Of a stretch of DNA of 8,345 nt, positions 5,713 to 8,345 are shown one piece after another. Within the stretch, counting starts at the first letter, position 1, and each line of letters begins with the position of its first letter. The notes beneath the pieces were generated by a model. That model was not told the DNA's origin, made no database searches, and was given only the letters and a program-made list of their open reading frames with translations. Both the position numbers and the translations under genes were made by a program. The DNA lies in assembly GCA_902473545.1 (NCBI GenBank), contig CABRSG010000095.1, forward strand, positions 1 to 8,345, written 5' to 3'. Source of the stretch: an uncultured Lachnospiraceae bacterium. Lineage in GTDB: Bacteria > Bacillota > Clostridia > Lachnospirales > Lachnospiraceae.

Positions 5713-7320
5713 ATGAAAATGAGAGGGAATAGAAAGTGTGCGATGATGGCTGTTTTTGCAGTTGGAGCAGTAGCAGCAATGCCGTTGATGGCAAATGCGG
5801 AGATATCGCTGGAAAAGGCATATGAAGTGGCGGGGAGCGGCAGATTTGTGAACGGCTCTAACTTGTTGATTATGGAGGGCGATTCCGGTTATTATCTTAC
5901 CTCTATGGATGGACAGATAAAATCAGAGGAGATTTATGGAAGAACGACGGAAAATGAGTATGGAATGATTATTGTTAAGCAGAATAACGGAGATGTTAAC
6001 AATAACGGCGCATTAAATCAGAACGGTCAGGAGATAATCCCGACAAAATATGGAGACATCGAAGTGCTGAATGACGAGTGGGCGCTGGGTATTACGCTGA
6101 AGGAAGCAACCGCTGATCAGTACGATTATGAAAATCTCTGGGGTGATGAGGCTTATTACCTGATCGATACGGTGGATGTTTACCATGTGGCGGACGGGGC
6201 AGCAACCTGCCTTGCTACGCTTCCGAGAGAAAATATTATGGATACGCAGGCATATGGTTCCTATATTAACATTCAGGATCGGGCAACCGGTACTGTGGAT
6301 ACCTATGATGCTTCCTTTCAGAAAGTAGCTTCGGATGTCGGGGATATTTATGCAGAGCCGGAAGCAAATGTCAAACTGGTTGTTTACCGTGAGGATGGGA
6401 AGTACGGCGTGAAGGATGCACAGGGAAATATCGTGACAGAACCGTCGTTCAGTATGATTGGAGATTTCAGGTATGGGTATGCTGAGGTGTACAGCGACGA
6501 TAAAAGAGGACTGATCGATGAGCAGGGCGGTGTGGTTGTCGAGCCGGTTTACGATGATATTGAGACACTGTTTTACCTGCCCTATGTGAACGAATACGGA
6601 GCAGGCTACGGCTATAATGTAAACGGCTATTTCGCTGTGATACAGGATGGAAAATTCGGATATATAGATAGTCAGGGAAATACGACCATGGAACCGAAAT
6701 ATTCAGAAAGCGCGGTAGAGGTGAACGGTGCTTCTGCTATTCTGACTGATCTGGAAGGAAATGAGCGGCTTCTTGCTGCGGACGGAGCAGAAACAGTGGT
6801 AGAGGGCTATGAGAGAATCGTCCCGCTGCAGAATGGAAGCGGCCTCTATTACAGAACAGAGGACGCCGAATACAACGAAGGTATGATCGACTGGCATGGC
6901 AATGAGATCATTCCGTGTGAAAATGATGACATTTTGATCTCCGGCGACGGAAAATATGTGCTTGTCGATGCTGATTACAGTGACGGTATCGTTGAGATTT
7001 ATAAGCTTCCGGGTGCGGAAACAGAAGCACCGGCGGAAGAAACCGCGGGGGCAGCGGAAATGGAAGCGCCGGCGGAAGAAACCGGAGACACAGGTTCCGC
7101 TAAAGCGCTTCTGGAGAGTGCTGCGACTCTTCTTGACAATGACAGTGCCGAAATACGGACATCCGTAAAAATTCTTGTTCAGCAGGCGGCAGCCGCGATC
7201 GGTGATCAGAATGAAGCGGCGGTGATCTTGCTGGATAATGTGCTTGAGATGCTGGAAACAGAGGGAACAGATGCGGCAGGCATTAAAGGAGTTATTACGA
7301 GCGTGACTGCTCTGCTGTAA
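5713..7320 (+). CDS. Secreted WG-repeat protein
   Basis: The start follows AGGAGG at 5698-5703. Residues 1-29 form a classic signal peptide: basic MKMRGNRK, a hydrophobic core, then ANA before E30, so the protein is exported. The body carries WG-type beta repeats, seen best at about 229-249 (DGKYGVKDAQGNIVTEPSF), 264-283 (RGLIDEQGGVVVEPVYDDI), 312-331 (DGKFGYIDSQGNTTMEPKY) and 388-405 (GMIDWHGNEIIP), with a degenerate one near 98-115. These should build a repeat blade or propeller-like surface that binds an unknown partner. A low-complexity linker (435-460) contains EAPAEET twice and leads to a helical C-terminal domain (461-535) rich in Ala and Leu. There is no sorting motif or C-terminal membrane anchor. 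Leader copy B suggests co-regulation with the 2302 gene. The exact role is unknown. Confidence 0.9.
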   Translation: MKMRGNRKCAMMAVFAVGAVAAMPLMANAEISLEKAYEVAGSGRFVNGSNLLIMEGDSGYYLTSMDGQIKSEEIYGRTTENEYGMIIVKQNNGDVNNNGALNQNGQEIIPTKYGDIEVLNDEWALGITLKEATADQYDYENLWGDEAYYLIDTVDVYHVADGAATCLATLPRENIMDTQAYGSYINIQDRATGTVDTYDASFQKVASDVGDIYAEPEANVKLVVYREDGKYGVKDAQGNIVTEPSFSMIGDFRYGYAEVYSDDKRGLIDEQGGVVVEPVYDDIETLFYLPYVNEYGAGYGYNVNGYFAVIQDGKFGYIDSQGNTTMEPKYSESAVEVNGASAILTDLEGNERLLAADGAETVVEGYERIVPLQNGSGLYYRTEDAEYNEGMIDWHGNEIIPCENDDILISGDGKYVLVDADYSDGIVEIYKLPGAETEAPAEETAGAAEMEAPAEETGDTGSAKALLESAATLLDNDSAEIRTSVKILVQQAAAAIGDQNEAAVILLDNVLEMLETEGTDAAGIKGVITSVTALL

Positions 7321-7326
7321 AAAGTG

Positions 7327-7543
7327 TTGCGGGCGTGCGCCCTATGCATCCTTCAAGGAAAGTTGTCTGCCGTGAGCAAGCTCCCGCAGAATGGGATTTG
7401 CAATGTGCAGAGAGCCGTGCGGTGAACTTCGCGGCAGAGCCGCTCAGTCACGGGCATTCGCCCTATATGTCCCATTCGTCAGATGCCCGTTTGTGCGCAA
7501 GCGCCCACGGGCACTGCCGGACGGGACATGCACGGCTCTTTTG
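7327..7543 (+). ncRNA. Highly structured RNA candidate between the WG gene and PFOR
   Basis: This stretch shows no convincing coding but many nested stems. A 10-bp perfect stem joins AGAGCCGTGC (7411-7420) to GCACGGCTCT (7530-7539). Inside it are GTGA/TCAC (7422-7425, 7448-7451) enclosing GCGGC-AGA-GCCGC (7431-7443), GGGC-ATTC-GCCC (7452-7463), ATGTCCC/GGGACAT (7467-7473, 7523-7529) and TGCCCGT/ACGGGCA (7484-7490, 7507-7513). The 5' half has GGGC-GTGC-GCCC (7331-7342) and TCTGC...GCAGA (7366-7390). Several stems abut, as in a compact fold. The 3' end is a U-tract. I see no strong promoter in front, so it may be the processed 3' end of the WG transcript. A raiA-type RNA of Firmicutes, about 200 bases long, is one family to test; I cannot confirm the match. 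Two short ORFs here are not supported. Confidence 0.6.
7411..7542 (+). terminator. Closing stem with U-tract, probable intrinsic terminator
   Basis: The 3' arm GCACGGCTCT (7530-7539) runs directly into TTTT (7539-7542). It pairs perfectly with 7411-7420, and G7410-T7540 and A7409-T7541 can extend it. The loop is long (about 110 bases) but is itself folded, so the stem can work as a terminator. The U-tract is short, so efficiency may be modest. It separates the WG gene/RNA unit from the PFOR promoter at 7589. Confidence 0.5.
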
Positions 7544-7588
7544 TATCGTGAAAAGTACAAGAATTTTTATTTTTTGCGCAAGGGAAAA

Positions 7589-7617
7589 TAGACAAGTTGC
7601 CAGATTTGTGTTATGAT
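7589..7617 (+). promoter_or_regulatory. Sigma-A-type promoter for PFOR
   Basis: TAGACA (7589-7594) and TATGAT (7612-7617) each match the consensus at five of six positions and are separated by exactly 17 bases. Transcription should begin near 7624, giving a leader of about 115 bases before the PFOR start. An AT-rich stretch at 7559-7577 could act as an UP element. Confidence 0.7.
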
Positions 7618-7629
7618 AAATCTATATGA

Positions 7630-7713
7630 GAAGCTTCGGGCGCTGTCGGGCGTGCAGAGCACGGGCTTCGTGTCATATGGTACACATATGAAACAATGAA
7701 TCCTTCGGGATTC
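7630..7713 (+). other. Hairpin-rich 5' leader of PFOR
   Basis: The leader can form GAAGC/GCTTC (7630-7634, 7665-7669) enclosing CGTGC-AGA-GCACG (7651-7663). Next is CATATG/CATATG near 7674-7690, then GAATCC-TTCG-GGATTC (7698-7713), a perfect six-pair stem on a stable UUCG tetraloop. The last hairpin ends 7 bases before AAGGAGG (7721-7727). It is followed by A and not U, so it is not a + strand terminator. It may stabilise the mRNA or tune translation. No known riboswitch class was recognised. Confidence 0.5.
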
Positions 7714-7737
7714 AAAAAATAAGGAGGAATATCAAAA

Positions 7738-8345
7738 ATGGCAAGAAAAATGAAAACCATGGATGGTAACCATGCTGCAGCTCATGCTTCTTATGCATAC
7801 AGTGATGTGGCGGCTATCTTCCCGATCACCCCGTCATCTGTTATGGCTGAAGCTACAGACGAATGGGCAACCCAGGGCAGAAAGAACATCTTTGGCCAGG
7901 AAGTCCAGGTAACAGAGATGCAGTCTGAGGCAGGTGCAGCAGGTGCTGTTCACGGTTCCCTGTCCGCAGGTGCTCTGACAACTACCTACACAGCTTCCCA
8001 GGGACTTCTTCTGATGATCCCGAATCTGTACAAAATCGCTGGTGAGCAGCTTCCGGGTGTATTCAACGTATCTGCTCGTGCAATTGCAAGCCATGCACTT
8101 TCTATTTTCGGTGATCATTCCGACGTTTACGCATGTCGTCAGACAGGTGCAGCTATGCTGTGCGAATCTTCCGTGCAGGAAGTTATGGACCTTACACCGG
8201 TTGCACATTGTGCAGCAATTAAGGGACGTATTCCGTTCATCAACTTCTTCGATGGTTTCCGTACTTCCCACGAGATCCAGAAGATCGAGACATGGGATTA
8301 CGAAGATCTGAAAGAAATGGTAGATATGGATGCTGTTGATGCATT
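7738..8345 (+). CDS. nifJ: Pyruvate:ferredoxin (flavodoxin) oxidoreductase, N-terminal 202 codons
   Basis: The enzyme oxidatively decarboxylates pyruvate with CoA to acetyl-CoA and CO2, passing electrons to ferredoxin in the cytoplasm; it is central to anaerobic fermentation. The start follows AAGGAGG (7721-7727) by 10 bases. Visible here is the pyruvate-binding domain I, with FPITPSS (T31), VTEMQSEAGAAGAVHG (E64) and SARAIASHALSIFGDHSDV (R114). T31 and R114 contact pyruvate and E64 contacts thiamine diphosphate in the Desulfovibrio africanus enzyme, and all three keep that numbering here. FFDGFRTSHEIQKIE is another family signature. The family is about 1,170-1,190 residues long, so roughly five sixths, including the Fe-S and TPP domains, lies beyond the right edge. 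The frame runs to the end without a stop. Codon use is visibly more biased than in the cluster upstream, as expected for a highly expressed gene. It has its own promoter. Confidence 0.96.
   Translation, partial: MARKMKTMDGNHAAAHASYAYSDVAAIFPITPSSVMAEATDEWATQGRKNIFGQEVQVTEMQSEAGAAGAVHGSLSAGALTTTYTASQGLLLMIPNLYKIAGEQLPGVFNVSARAIASHALSIFGDHSDVYACRQTGAAMLCESSVQEVMDLTPVAHCAAIKGRIPFINFFDGFRTSHEIQKIETWDYEDLKEMVDMDAVDA

Noticed and set aside
7335..7616. Short + strand ORFs across the structured RNA (7335-7616, 7391-7591)
   Set aside because: They have no ribosome binding site, the translations are Arg/Ala/Pro/His-rich without a pattern, and the extensive base pairing explains the sequence better.
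7679..7684. GTACAC in the PFOR leader as a third regulon operator
   Set aside because: It is a single six-base match without the AAAAGA extension or the 21-base partner, and it lies downstream of the promoter.
7698..7720. GAATCC-TTCG-GGATTC stem as a terminator
   Set aside because: It is followed by A residues on the + strand, and on the - strand the U-run lies before the stem, so neither orientation fits.
7834..8271. A 145-codon open frame on the - strand
   Set aside because: It is the reverse of the clear PFOR coding sequence, and its Cys/Thr/Ser-rich translation is an artefact of PFOR codon bias.

Overview
The window looks like a chromosomal accessory stretch from a Clostridia/Lachnospiraceae-type Firmicute. 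I base this on strong AAGGAGG-type ribosome binding sites, the gene families present (zinc-ribbon membrane proteins, a bacterial transglutaminase-like protein, a WG-repeat secreted protein) and the near-canonical pyruvate:ferredoxin oxidoreductase start at the right edge. All credible genes lie on the + strand. No insertion sequence, integrase, tRNA, rRNA or CRISPR array was seen.

Layout. (1) From the left edge to 2107: the C-terminal part of a STAND/NB-ARC-type ATPase with a TPR-rich C-terminus. Its P-loop lies upstream of the window. (2) 2140-2301: a leader sequence with GTACAC direct repeats. (3) 2302-3873: a membrane-anchored protein with a broken N-terminal zinc ribbon and three diverged copies of an extracellular domain I do not recognise. 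(4) 3915-4052: a 45-residue hydrophobic ORF, possibly a remnant. (5) 4103-5134: a transglutaminase-like gene with Cys/His/Asp intact but no normal start codon and an in-frame amber stop. (6) 5158-5424: a small zinc-ribbon protein whose frame is probably broken near its end, with a coding-like tail to 5554. (7) 5558-5712: a second, clearly homologous copy of the leader in (2). (8) 5713-7320: a secreted WG-repeat protein. (9) 7327-7543: a highly structured, probably non-coding RNA ending in a closing stem plus U-tract. (10) 7589-7737: a good sigma-A-type promoter and hairpin-rich leader. (11) 7738 to the right edge: the first 202 codons of pyruvate:ferredoxin oxidoreductase.

Genes 2302-7320 look like a decaying cell-surface cluster. 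Several members carry the start of the same zinc-ribbon module (MLC.., MFC.., MFC..NCG). Two unrelated members, the three-repeat protein and the WG protein, sit behind homologous leaders, so they are probably co-regulated. Whether the STAND ATPase belongs with them cannot be told from this window. The PFOR gene is a housekeeping gene with its own promoter. The most interesting items are the duplicated leader with its 21-bp-spaced repeats and the structured RNA between the WG gene and PFOR.
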